Source: an uncultured bacterium (GTDB lineage: Bacteria; Muiribacteriota; Ozemobacteria; Ozemobacterales; Ozemobacteraceae). Taken from it: DNA of 64,000 nucleotides. Numbering within the stretch: the first letter of the stretch is position 1; the number at the start of each line of letters is the position of its first letter. A model generated the notes under the pieces. It had not been told where the DNA came from, searched no databases, and worked only from the letters and a program-made list of their open reading frames with translations. The stretch spans positions 329,011-393,010 of the forward strand of contig CALEDQ010000004.1 of NCBI GenBank assembly GCA_937949615.1, given 5' to 3'. Below are positions 45,619 to 53,725 of this stretch, in pieces. Made by a program: the position numbers and the translations under genes.

Positions 45619-45864
45619 TTATTTTTTTAGGTTGGCGATCGCTGACAACATGCCAGCAAGCGTTAGGCCTCCAAGGATCATTATGCCTTTTCCATCCCCG
45701 CCATCACCAACTTGTACAGAGTAATTTCCATTATTATCAGAGCTGCTGTAAATTGGCCGATTGTCTGAGGTAAACCCCTCAAAATTCTGTGCAAAAACCT
45801 GACCGGAAAAGAAACAAAGGAACACTAAGCAGATAAACACAGAAAGAAAAGACTTGTTATTCAT
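45619..45864 (-). CDS. small exported protein
   Basis: An 81-residue product with a signal peptide (LSVFICLVFLCFFSGQVFAQ), a short polar Asn/Asp/Ser/Gly segment and a C-terminal hydrophobic helix (IMILGGLTLAGMLSAIANLKK). The double hydrophobic layout could place it in the membrane. An unusual cargo for a replication/defence island; no family recognised. Confidence 0.55.
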   Translation of the reverse strand: MNNKSFLSVFICLVFLCFFSGQVFAQNFEGFTSDNRPIYSSSDNNGNYSVQVGDGGDGKGIMILGGLTLAGMLSAIANLKK

Positions 45865-46181
45865 ATATCCTCCCCCGTCGTCTTTTGACTCGCATCAGCA
45901 AACTAGCAAGCTATATGCCAACTAAAAAACTTCACTGATTATAAAAGGAAATGCAATCAAAATCAGTTCTTAAAGGGAAGGATTCTCTAGTTTCGCGTTA
46001 GAAATATTTTGCGGGCTAGGAAAATTTCCGCACCCATGAGGTGCAGTTACCACATCCGAATAAAAATTACAGTCCGCATAATCATCTATGATGGAGCGGG
46101 GGATTGAATTGTCAGACGAATAATTTGTATGTAATGCCGCGTCGTTTCAATCAATTTTTCACCTCTCTTTGTAACATCACT
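45865..46181. other. intergenic stretch with a possible gene fragment
   Basis: No complete gene. On the reverse strand a frame from about 46137 to 45976 reads some 50 residues (including SIIDDYADCNFYSDVVTAPHG) without any start codon, so it may be a remnant. Confidence 0.35.
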
Positions 46182-46207
46182 AAAAAAGCGGGTCTGCACG
46201 GACCCGC
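46182..46207 (-). terminator. terminator of the recombination operon
   Basis: GCGGGTC pairs with GACCCGC around a 6-base loop; a T6 run follows on the reverse strand. It lies directly after the nuclease stop codon. Confidence 0.85.
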
Positions 46208-46223
46208 CGAGCTTCGGCGTCAG

Positions 46224-47078
46224 TTATTCTTCAACAACTGAAGCCTTTTCGCGCTGATACTGTTCGCAGAATGGCGCGGCAGGGCAGTAGTTTTCGCAAC
46301 GTATGCTTTTGCCTGGGCGGAAGACAAGGTGGTGCTTGTCACCGGCGGCTTTGCATGCTGCCTCTGCTTCGGTTTCGTCTTCGAACAGTTTAACTGCAGT
46401 CTTGCGGCCTTCTTTCATGAGGGCGAAGACATTGGCAGTCTGCCAGCGTTCTTCTGCTGAGCATTCGGGTAATTTATCCCGGGCTGCCTGGTGGAGGCGG
46501 ATGCGTTCGTCGATATACTCTTCGCATTTTTCCTCGCTCCAAAGCGGGATTTCGATAGTTACCACGGGCTGAGTCGGGTAGTCTGTGCTGCGCTGAGCCT
46601 GGCTTTTACTCCAGTCGCGCAGTATCACAACGATCTGCAGTTGGTTGACGGCATAACCGTTTTCTCTGAGCAGTGTTGCCAGAATATTCATCTGGGCAAT
46701 CCACTCTGAGCGTGAGCCATTCTTAACGGAATAGCACGATGTGACTTTGTAGTCTGTGAGAACGCCGGAAACAGGGTCGAACCTGTCGAACTGGCCGGAG
46801 ATATTCCAGCCCTGGCGTTCTATTGTGAGCCGGGTTTCTGTGTCTGCAACGTGTTCTGCACGTTCGAGCACGGCATGGATGGCTTGTCCCCAAAGGCACC
46901 ACCACATGTCAGCGGCCTCTAATTCAAGGTCTTTGAAGTGTTGACGTTCAAGTGCAATTTTGCGTGGCGGGCTGATAAGCCTGGTTACGCTGATGTCGCA
47001 TGGGCCGGAAGTATAGGGATCATTTCTGATCGCGTTGACGATAGATTCCGGAAGATTGAACTTGTTGGTGATCTGCAT
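46224..47078 (-). CDS. PD-(D/E)XK exonuclease, Cas4/RecB-like
   Basis: A 284-residue protein, one base after the ERF gene. The nuclease core contains an early His (QAIHAVLERAEH), then FDRFDPVSGVLTDYKVTS giving the D...D-x-K pattern. Four Cys are placed as in Cas4/AddB iron-sulfur nucleases: one near the N-terminus (SGPCDISVTRL) and three at the C-terminus (CENYCPAAPFC). It likely resects DNA ends for the annealing protein encoded beside it. No CRISPR array or other cas gene is seen, so a CRISPR role is unlikely. Confidence 0.8.
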   Translation of the reverse strand: MQITNKFNLPESIVNAIRNDPYTSGPCDISVTRLISPPRKIALERQHFKDLELEAADMWWCLWGQAIHAVLERAEHVADTETRLTIERQGWNISGQFDRFDPVSGVLTDYKVTSCYSVKNGSRSEWIAQMNILATLLRENGYAVNQLQIVVILRDWSKSQAQRSTDYPTQPVVTIEIPLWSEEKCEEYIDERIRLHQAARDKLPECSAEERWQTANVFALMKEGRKTAVKLFEDETEAEAACKAAGDKHHLVFRPGKSIRCENYCPAAPFCEQYQREKASVVEE

Positions 47079-47079
47079 A

Positions 47080-47832
47080 TTATGCGGCCTCCTTGAGTTC
47101 GAGTTCTTTGCTGAAAGCGTTGATGACGGTATCGAGATCTGAGTCTTTGATCTCTGCGGATTCTTTGATGGGCCGGTCGAGGCCGATAAGATTACCGATG
47201 ACAGCTTTCATGTCATCAGGTGTCTGACCGAGTTTGGCAGAGAGATTGAACAGGAGTCTGATCTTCTGCACTCTCTTCTGAGCTTGTTCACCCTTGTTAT
47301 CGGGTTTCTGAGGGGCCTTTTCTGCTTTGTCAGCTGATTCCGATTTCGGGGTGCTGCTGACGCGGGTTTTCTTGTGTTCGTCAAGATTGGTTACCTGCGA
47401 GGGTTTTGCAGGTTTCTGGGTATTTTCTTTTACCTGGTTCTTGGGCATTGCTGCCTCTGCGTCATCGTCTTCGTCGGAGACAACGCCAACCAGACTGGCG
47501 AGGGAATAGCGTCTGGCATAGGTAATGGCGCTACCAATAGCCTGAGGGCTGTCTTTTATGATGTTCATAGACAGCTGATCACTGATGAATTCGCCTGATG
47601 CGTGAACGAGCATGGTGGTCACTATCACGCGGTCTTCGATTACTGAAGTTCCCTGAATTACGGCGATCTGATTCTGGGAAAGAGCGGTGCGGCACGCTTC
47701 CATGATACTGGCAAGTGTGGCATATTTGCTTCTGAAGTGCGGGTTCTGGGCGTCGAATGACGCGGGTTTCATTTCTCCCTGGGCTTTAGCAAGGGCTTCT
47801 GAAAGTTTTCCGATTGTTTCACTTCGTTCCAT
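47080..47832 (-). CDS. ERF-family single-strand annealing protein
   Basis: ATG 47832 (MERSETIGKLSEALAKAQGEM) follows AGGAGG; the longer frame overlapping DUF932 lacks one. The 250-residue product carries the ERF pattern: NPHFRSKYATLASIMEACRTALSQNQIAVIQG, then SPQAIGSAITYARRYSLASLVGVVSDEDDDAE. A charged Lys/Ser/Pro linker and a helical tail follow. ERF proteins anneal complementary strands in phage recombination and work with an exonuclease, here the next gene. Confidence 0.88.
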   Translation of the reverse strand: MERSETIGKLSEALAKAQGEMKPASFDAQNPHFRSKYATLASIMEACRTALSQNQIAVIQGTSVIEDRVIVTTMLVHASGEFISDQLSMNIIKDSPQAIGSAITYARRYSLASLVGVVSDEDDDAEAAMPKNQVKENTQKPAKPSQVTNLDEHKKTRVSSTPKSESADKAEKAPQKPDNKGEQAQKRVQKIRLLFNLSAKLGQTPDDMKAVIGNLIGLDRPIKESAEIKDSDLDTVINAFSKELELKEAA

Positions 47833-47900
47833 ATTATTTTCCTCCTGAAAGTAAGAAGGGGAGCAGCTTTTGATGGCCACTCCCCGGGTTACGGTAAGTT

Positions 47901-48920
47901 TCATGCAGCATGAGCGATATATTCCGCTGCTGCGTCTTCGAGCTGTTTACGGTCTTCTGGTATGAGACCGAGCTGTTCGTGTGTTTCAAAATCTGTAATT
48001 GCCTGGGCAACGCCGAACATGGTGTCATGCGGTTCCTTGTTGTAGGCGAGCATGAAAGGCTCTACAAGTTTGGCAGGCATGTGAGCCCGCTTAATAATTG
48101 CTTCGATGGCAAGCTGGGGATTGGCGATACGCTTTTCCTGCGACTGCCTGAGGTTGTTCACTGCAATGCTGAGCCTTTCGGGCACATGCTGCAGGACATG
48201 GGAAATCTGATTCCAGAGATCTGCTTCTGGGCGGCCACTATGGCGACGTCTGAGAAGAGTAGCGCCTGCAATCGGCGCTGTTAGCCCGTTTGAACAAATC
48301 AGCCTTGCAAGACAAAGGCTAATACTGAGGCTGGCATAACCAACCCCTGAGTTCTGAATGAAAATACCACCCCAGATAGTGCCAACGGCAGAGCTGCCGT
48401 GGTTATCGATGGGGTCGCCGATCCTGATTGAGTAGGATACGGTTTTGTCGGTGAAGTTTGCTCTGATCACTGGGATCTGAGATTCGCTCTGTTGAAGCGA
48501 ATGAAGTATCAGGCTGCTGAGCATAGCGTCTGATACCGGACTGTAGGTAGGGCTGACGAATGCTTTGAGGGTTCCGTCAGCATTGGCTTGTGTAAGGTCG
48601 GTCAGTCTGAGTTTGATCTGACCGGTGGCGCGGCTGAAGCGCCTGTTAAGTTCGTATGCTTTTTCGTCATTGCTGGCATTTTCGAACCAGCGGTCGAAGC
48701 GGCAGCCGAGAAGATTTGCTATCTGTCTGCGGCTCCAGGGGGTGAGGGCGTAGTTGCCTTCACTGGGAACAACGATGTTGAGATCGTCGTTCATTTTAAG
48801 ATCTGAGAGATTCGTGATTATATCGGGTATGTCGTGTGATTCCACGGTGCCGATATGGTCTGCAAGGGTCTGCAGGGTCATAGGTCTGTTGTCTTTCAAT
48901 GTGTTGAAAGTGAGTAACAT
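47901..48920 (-). CDS. DUF932 protein
   Basis: ATG 48920 follows AAGGAG. The 339-residue product shows the DUF932 layout common on plasmids and phages: TPWSRRQIANLLGCRFDRWF, AFVSPTYSPVSDAMLSSLI, then GIFIQNSGVGYASLSISLCLARLICSNGL and a helical end. Its biochemical role is unknown; it often travels with ERF or RecT recombinases, as here. It is 68 bases upstream of the ERF start on the same strand. Confidence 0.82.
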   Translation of the reverse strand: MLLTFNTLKDNRPMTLQTLADHIGTVESHDIPDIITNLSDLKMNDDLNIVVPSEGNYALTPWSRRQIANLLGCRFDRWFENASNDEKAYELNRRFSRATGQIKLRLTDLTQANADGTLKAFVSPTYSPVSDAMLSSLILHSLQQSESQIPVIRANFTDKTVSYSIRIGDPIDNHGSSAVGTIWGGIFIQNSGVGYASLSISLCLARLICSNGLTAPIAGATLLRRRHSGRPEADLWNQISHVLQHVPERLSIAVNNLRQSQEKRIANPQLAIEAIIKRAHMPAKLVEPFMLAYNKEPHDTMFGVAQAITDFETHEQLGLIPEDRKQLEDAAAEYIAHAA

Positions 48921-49146
48921 AAGAATATTCTCCTTGGAAATGGTTAAATAGCGCCATCTGGCGCAGTTGTGATTGGGTAGGCGTAAAAATGCCTGGGTGA
49001 CGCGATATTTGCGTCTGGTAATTGGCACAGATCTGTGCCGGGAGTCACTGAACAGCCAGTGGCGAGCTTTTCGCACGTGCGCGAATTTTTACAGCTAAAT
49101 TTTCTGCTGTGAGAAATTGTTCAATAGATCCATTTTCTGCTGAGTT

Positions 49147-49272
49147 TCAGTCTTCTGAGCGCGGTTCTGAGCTTGTCGGGACTTTCTCTTCACGTTTTTT
49201 GAGCCTGTCTACGGTTTCTACGAGCGTGGTCGCAATTGTGATGATATCTTTGAGCGTCTGAATCATGGTCAT
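49147..49272 (-). CDS. 41-residue leader-position peptide of the recombination operon
   Basis: ATG 49272 lies 9 bases after AAAGGAG. The product begins MTMIQTLKDIITIATTLVET and continues into a charged tail (VDRLKKREEKVPTSSE...). An amphipathic N-terminal helix followed by a charged end suggests a small structural or regulatory protein. Unrecognised. It would be the first gene of the DUF932-ERF-nuclease transcript. Confidence 0.5.
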   Translation of the reverse strand: MTMIQTLKDIITIATTLVETVDRLKKREEKVPTSSEPRSED

Positions 49273-49423
49273 AAGCCTTTTTCTCCTTTGAAAAATAGGA
49301 TTTAAAGCGAGGTCATCGCTTCTACAGGGCTTATAACGCGAAATAATTATTTTTTTTACGACTCAAAACCTTTTCCAGAGAAGAGCTTCTCAAAAAATAT
49401 TTTGAAATTTCACAGGAAAATCC

Positions 49424-49452
49424 TTGACTAATCGGCTTTGCATTCCTATAGA
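49424..49452 (+). promoter_or_regulatory. sigma-70 promoter of the 161-residue protein gene
   Basis: TTGACT and TATAGA with 17 bases between, 40 bases upstream of ATG 49494. The 220 bases between this gene and the reverse operon are the divergent control region. Confidence 0.7.
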
Positions 49453-49493
49453 TTCGATAACAATTTTTTAAAATCTTTATCAGGAGCCAGTTT

Positions 49494-49979
49494 ATGAGTA
49501 AAAATTTAACAAAATCTGAACGCAAGACCCTTGTCGAGCTGAGTTTCATAATGCGATACGAGCAACTTCCGCCTTTCAACGATGGTTTCGTGACAGCAAA
49601 ATCCAATGGATCAGGAAAAAAGCGGCTTAGACGGATTCAGGCGAACCTTCAGGCCAACTTTAACGGAGGTGTGTCGGATATATGCAAAATTGCCGCCATT
49701 TCCCTCGCTGCCGGCGTTCATTTTACACAGATAGGGAAGAAGTTCGCAGGCTCAAAGACTATCCGAACCACCCTCGAAGCCAAAGGATGCGATGACAGCT
49801 TTATCAGAAAGGTTCTGGCTCTCGCAGAGAAATTCCCAAAGCTTGTTCTTGTTTCGTGCTGGCCCAGCTCAGAGTTGATGGACGATTGCCTCTTTGACCT
49901 GTGGCTGCCTGGTTGGCGCGAGTGTGAGACCAAACCAGGGGAAATCAAAACTGCAGCCAGCGCCATGGCAAGAGCGTGA
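49494..49979 (+). CDS. hypothetical island protein divergent from the recombination operon
   Basis: A 161-residue protein; CAGGAG precedes ATG 49494. It starts SKNLTKSERKTLVELSFIMRYEQLPPF and contains a basic stretch (KKRLRRIQANLQANF) and ISLAAGVHFTQIGKKFAGSKTI. It could be a DNA-binding control protein: it has its own consensus promoter facing away from the recombination genes, as element repressors often do. I see no certain helix-turn-helix. Confidence 0.65.
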   Translation: MSKNLTKSERKTLVELSFIMRYEQLPPFNDGFVTAKSNGSGKKRLRRIQANLQANFNGGVSDICKIAAISLAAGVHFTQIGKKFAGSKTIRTTLEAKGCDDSFIRKVLALAEKFPKLVLVSCWPSSELMDDCLFDLWLPGWRECETKPGEIKTAASAMARA

Positions 49980-50105
49980 ATTCAGTGATATAAATTATAA
50001 ATACCGTTGTGAGCCGGTAAAGAAACAGAAGTGCTTCAATATGTGATAAGATTATTTTTGATATGATTTTATGAAATCAAGAATTTAAGCTTGGCCAGCC
50101 ACACA

Positions 50106-50127
50106 GGTGGTAATGATTGGTGGTAAT
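50106..50127. repeat. candidate integrase arm sites, right end
   Basis: GGTGGTAAT at 50106-50114 and again at 50119-50127, direct repeats 13 bases apart, 58 bases inside attR. They match the left-end copies near 32290. Confidence 0.6.
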
Positions 50128-50184
50128 ATTTTTTTATAATTTTTAACACCAGCACCCAGAAAGCAAAACAAGCCAAACTTTGAC

Positions 50185-50204
50185 TCCCTGCACCCCAGCC
50201 GCAA
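50185..50204 (+). repeat. attR, 20-bp direct repeat
   Basis: Identical to 32158-32177; duplicates the tRNA-Gln 3' end. Confidence 0.9.
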
Positions 50205-50226
50205 GCCCGCTGCAAAGCGGGCTTTT
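50203..50226 (+). terminator. original tRNA-Gln terminator, displaced by the island
   Basis: AAGCCCGCT pairs with AGCGGGCTT around GCAA, then TT. It abuts the attR repeat, just where a terminator should follow an uninterrupted tRNA-Gln. Confidence 0.8.
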
Positions 50227-50256
50227 GTATTTTTCGGCGGCTTTCAAGGTGTCAGA

Positions 50257-50487
50257 ATGGCATCTTGGAAACCAGGCGATGTAGGCAATTGCAATCGTCG
50301 CCAGCCTTATAACTATCTCAGGTTTTATAAAGTTTATCCGCAGATTATGCGCACACTGTCGGCACTATCTCGGAATCCTACTGAAAAGTTCGACCCATCA
50401 CCAGAAATACAGGCTGATTTGAAAGTTTGCGACAAATTTACGCCAAGCTATCTGGGAATGCTCTGTAAATGGGCTTACCACAAGTGA
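50257..50487 (+). pseudogene. truncated DUF1016 N-terminal fragment
   Basis: A 76-residue frame. YNYLRFYKVYPQIMRTLSALSR resembles the DUF1016 N-terminal signature (RxFYxxYPxxxTLSA), but the protein ends far short of the family's usual 330 or more residues and lacks the PD-(D/E)XK nuclease domain. A weakly matching duplicate of its 3' part lies near 51999-52065. It looks like the remains of a defence-associated nuclease gene. Confidence 0.45.
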
Positions 50488-50523
50488 TAAATGCCCCTTA
50501 TCTTCCCTCAGGAAAAGCTTCGT

Positions 50524-51567
50524 TCATTCTTTGTCCTCGTCGCTTTTGTCTTCCTGCAGAAGCTTTTTTATGTGGCGGTCAAAGTCTGATTCAAACAGGC
50601 GATCCTGAACGATGCGGTATTTTTCAAATTCACTTTCGGCATGATCTTTTGCTATTTTTGCCGTAACTTTGCCGGGGTTCTGCAGAATTTCACGATCATC
50701 GAATTCGAGAAACATATCGAGTCGCTTTGCCCAGTCTTCCATGGTCATGGGTATTTTGCGACGGGCCCGTTCTTCAGCCAGATCGAGATAGGCGTTCACT
50801 ATACGGCCCAGCGATTCAAGCTCTTCTTTACTGAGATAGTTTTTGGCAACCACCACATCGGTTTTTACGATTTTGCCATCGGGGGCTTTTTCCCAGGAGG
50901 TCAAGCCCATTTTGGGCTTCTTGCTGTCAGCGCGTTCCATGATCAGTTCTGCGGCCGTATGACCATGAATGGCGAAATGCAGCTTGTTCTGAACTTTGGC
51001 AAAAAACTCTCTGGTTGTTGGTGCATCGCGGTTATAGTCGACGCTGGTGGAGTAAATATCAGTGATTTTCTGATAAAACCGGCGTTCGCTGAGCCTGATT
51101 TCCCTGATTTCTTCGAGCAAGTGTTCAAAGTAATCTTCGCCAAGAAAAGCGCCGTTTTCCATGCGCTTTTTATCGATCACATAGCCCTTTATTGAAAATT
51201 GCCTGAGAACATTGGTAGCCCATTGTCTGAACTGGATAGCACGTTCGGAATTAACACGAAAACCGATGGCAATGATGGCATCGAGATTGTAGTGATCGAT
51301 TTTGCGGGAAACCTTTCTATTGCCTTCCTGTTGAACTATTAGGAAATTCCTAATAGTTGCTTCCCGGCTTATTTCGCCGCTTTCAAAGAGTTTCGTCATG
51401 TGTTCATTGATTGTTGGTATGGTAACTGCGAACAACTCGGCTATCAGTCGCTGAGTCAACCAGACGGTTTCACCTTCCACCCGAACTTCAATACTATTTT
51501 CACCGGCCTGGCCGGTAAATATCAGAAACTCGGCAGTGCTGTTACGAATCTGCAGTTGTTTTTTCAT
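50524..51567 (-). CDS. RhuM-family protein
   Basis: A 347-residue product with the RhuM pattern: VRVEGETVWLTQRLIAELFAVTIPTINEHMTKLFESGEI (a winged-helix-like start), NLDAIIAIGFRVNSERAIQFRQWATNVL, then ITDIYSTSVDYN and FFAKVQNKLHFAIHGHTAAELIMERADS. RhuM proteins are frequent companions of type I restriction loci and pathogenicity islands; no activity is established as far as I know. It faces away from the hsdM-hsdS-hsdR operon to its right. Confidence 0.85.
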   Translation of the reverse strand: MKKQLQIRNSTAEFLIFTGQAGENSIEVRVEGETVWLTQRLIAELFAVTIPTINEHMTKLFESGEISREATIRNFLIVQQEGNRKVSRKIDHYNLDAIIAIGFRVNSERAIQFRQWATNVLRQFSIKGYVIDKKRMENGAFLGEDYFEHLLEEIREIRLSERRFYQKITDIYSTSVDYNRDAPTTREFFAKVQNKLHFAIHGHTAAELIMERADSKKPKMGLTSWEKAPDGKIVKTDVVVAKNYLSKEELESLGRIVNAYLDLAEERARRKIPMTMEDWAKRLDMFLEFDDREILQNPGKVTAKIAKDHAESEFEKYRIVQDRLFESDFDRHIKKLLQEDKSDEDKE

Positions 51568-52124
51568 CTTAAAGTTCCCCTGAAAATGCCAGGTGCAGCA
51601 GCGTTTTTTTTCAACCCATCAAGCGCGACGAGCTTTTTCTGGCATTTTTTGGGAAACACCGCATACGCTTTCTGCTCAATTCCGTGTGGGCTGAGCTTCC
51701 CTGCACGGCATCTGTTCGGGATAATTTAACCACGATTGAGCCAGCTGTGCAAGAACCTTGTCTGCAAAGTCGGGTAAATCAGTTCTTCGATTTTCAGACT
51801 CAGAAACCTTCTCGCATGTTTATACCTGCGTGAACGAAGTAATGCAATTTCTCAAAAAGAATCAGGCTGTTTCACCACGGCAATACCTTTTGCCTACAGC
51901 TATGACAAGCTGTGAAATTTACTGTGACATTACTGTGACAGCTACTATGACAAAATTCTGCAATTAATTGAGCTGGTTTTAAGACATTTAACCACAAAGT
52001 TTGCGACATATTCGCAACATGTTTGCGCCAAACTATCCGGGAATGCCATGCAAATGTCTCACTGGTGGCGAGACTATTTTGTTACAGGCGCAGGTGTCGC
52101 TAAATTGTCATAAAGTAAAATAAG
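51568..52124. other. intergenic region upstream of RhuM and hsdM2
   Basis: No gene supported. It holds short near-repeats of TACTGTGAC around 51917-51950 and the diverged copy of the DUF1016-fragment end at 51999-52065. Confidence 0.4.
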
Positions 52125-52170
52125 TTTTTCGTTATGTTACTTTCGGGGCGAAAAGTAACATAACGAAAAA
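52125..52170. repeat. 19-bp perfect inverted repeat upstream of hsdM2
   Basis: Arms 52125-52143 and 52152-52170 with an 8-base loop. Core GTTATGTTAC / GTAACATAAC. It begins 143 bases before the hsdM start. Confidence 0.85.
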
Positions 52171-52183
52171 GTCACTCCAGGGC

Positions 52184-52203
52184 GCAATTTTGGATAAAAT
52201 TGC
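52184..52203. repeat. 8-bp inverted repeat
   Basis: GCAATTTT-GGAT-AAAATTGC, the second of three consecutive inverted repeats ahead of hsdM2. Confidence 0.7.
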
Positions 52204-52228
52204 TGACAAGGGCGCGGGCAGAGAGTAA

Positions 52229-52248
52229 TATGGTGGCACGACACCATA
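52229..52248. repeat. 7-bp inverted repeat next to the hsdM2 ribosome site
   Basis: TATGGTG-GCACGA-CACCATA, ending 19 bases before ATG 52268. A bound protein or an RNA hairpin here could control translation or transcription of hsdM. Confidence 0.65.
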
Positions 52249-52267
52249 AAAATTGCAGAGGTAGCCA

Positions 52268-53725
52268 ATGCTGACCGGGGAAATACGCAACAAAGTCGAT
52301 GCACTGTGGACCGCATTCTGGACCGGCGGCATCGCCAATCCGCTGACCGTTATCGAACAGATTTCATACCTGCTGTTCATCAAGCGTCTCGATGATATTC
52401 ACACGCTGAAAGAACTGCAGGCCAACCGAACCGGCAAGCCGGTCAAAGACCCGATATTCAACGATAAACAACAGCATCTGCGCTGGTCGAAGTTCAAGCA
52501 CCTTGAACCGGGCGAAATGCTCGGGCTATTTCAGACAGAAGTTTTTCCGTTCATCAAGAACATGGCGAGCGCCTCTGACACCACATTTGCCAGAGCCATG
52601 GCCGATGCCACCTTTATTATACCGAAAGCCAGTCTGCTGGCACAGGCGGTCGAACTCATCGAGGATATTCCGATGAAAGACCGTGATACCAAGGGCGATG
52701 TTTACGAATACATGCTCAGCAAGCTTTCTACTGCCGGCCAGAACGGCCAGTTCAGAACGCCGCGCCACATCATCAAAATGATGGTCGAGCTGATGCAGCC
52801 GAAAATCAAAGATTTCATCTGTGACCCGGCCTGCGGCACCGCCGGCTTTCTGGTTGCGGCGGGTGAATACATCAGAACCCACCACGAAATCGACTATCAC
52901 GCGGCCGAAAACCGCGAGCATGTGAACGGCCGCCTGTTCAACGGTTTCGACTTCGACACGACCATGCTGCGCATCGGCAGTATGAACATGATGATGCATG
53001 GCGTCGAGAACCCGCATATCATGTATAAAGACTCGCTGGCAGACAGCAACAAAGAGTCTGAGCAATACACCCTGATTCTTGCCAATCCGCCGTTCAAGGG
53101 CAGTCTCGCCGAAAACGAAGTTTCGAAGAAGCTGCTCGAAACCGTAAAAACCAAGAAAACCGAGCTGCTGTTTCTGGCCCTGATGCTGCGCCTGCTGAAG
53201 GCCGGCGGCCGCTGTGCCGTCATCGTTCCTGACGGGGTGCTTTTCGGCTCATCAAAAGCCCATCTCGACATTCGGAAAGAGATCATCGACAATCATCGCC
53301 TTGAAGCGGTCATTTCGCTGCCTGCCGGGGTTTTCAAGCCTTACGCCGGCGTCAGTACCGGCATCATGGTTTTCACCAAAACCGGCACCGGTGGCACTGA
53401 CAATGTCTGGTTCTACGACATGCAGACCGATGGTTTCAGTCTTGACGACAAGCGCACCGAGATTGCCGACAACGATATTCCGGATGTTATCAGGCGCTGG
53501 CATAATCTCGCGGCCGAAAACAGCCGCAAGCGCACCGACAAATCTTTCCTGGTGCCCGTCGATGACATCAGAAAAGAAAAATACGACCTGTCGATCAACC
53601 GCTACAAACAGATCGTCTACGACGAAGTCAAGTATGACAAGCCCAAAGAAATCCTGGCCGAAATCATGCAGATCGAAAAAGAAATCCAAAAAGGCCTCGA
53701 AGAACTCGACGGTATGCTGGGATGA
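52268..53725 (+). CDS. hsdM: type I DNA adenine methyltransferase HsdM (system 2)
   Basis: A 485-residue protein; GCAGAGG precedes ATG 52268. N-terminal HsdM helices (IEQISYLLFIKRLDDIHTLKEL), motif I DPACGTAGFLVAAGEY, motif IV ANPPFKGSL. It differs clearly from the system-1 HsdM and belongs to another subfamily (the EcoEI-like HsdR partner supports that). First gene of an operon hsdM-DUF3800-hsdS-hsdR. Confidence 0.95.
   Translation: MLTGEIRNKVDALWTAFWTGGIANPLTVIEQISYLLFIKRLDDIHTLKELQANRTGKPVKDPIFNDKQQHLRWSKFKHLEPGEMLGLFQTEVFPFIKNMASASDTTFARAMADATFIIPKASLLAQAVELIEDIPMKDRDTKGDVYEYMLSKLSTAGQNGQFRTPRHIIKMMVELMQPKIKDFICDPACGTAGFLVAAGEYIRTHHEIDYHAAENREHVNGRLFNGFDFDTTMLRIGSMNMMMHGVENPHIMYKDSLADSNKESEQYTLILANPPFKGSLAENEVSKKLLETVKTKKTELLFLALMLRLLKAGGRCAVIVPDGVLFGSSKAHLDIRKEIIDNHRLEAVISLPAGVFKPYAGVSTGIMVFTKTGTGGTDNVWFYDMQTDGFSLDDKRTEIADNDIPDVIRRWHNLAAENSRKRTDKSFLVPVDDIRKEKYDLSINRYKQIVYDEVKYDKPKEILAEIMQIEKEIQKGLEELDGMLG

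Larger units (their letters stand above)
32158..50204. mobile_element. 18-kb integrative element in tRNA-Gln carrying a type I restriction system
   Basis: Bounded by an exact 20-bp direct repeat of the tRNA-Gln 3' end. A P4-type integrase lies immediately inside the left end, then an AlpA-like regulator, primase and D5 helicase, a restriction operon, and an ERF/nuclease recombination module near the right end. No capsid, terminase, tail or conjugation genes are visible. That gene set fits a phage satellite or an integrative plasmid. Confidence 0.88.

Noticed and set aside
46224..47078. Cas4 and therefore a CRISPR system
   Set aside because: No repeat-spacer array or other cas gene is visible; the ERF and DUF932 neighbours point to phage-type recombination.
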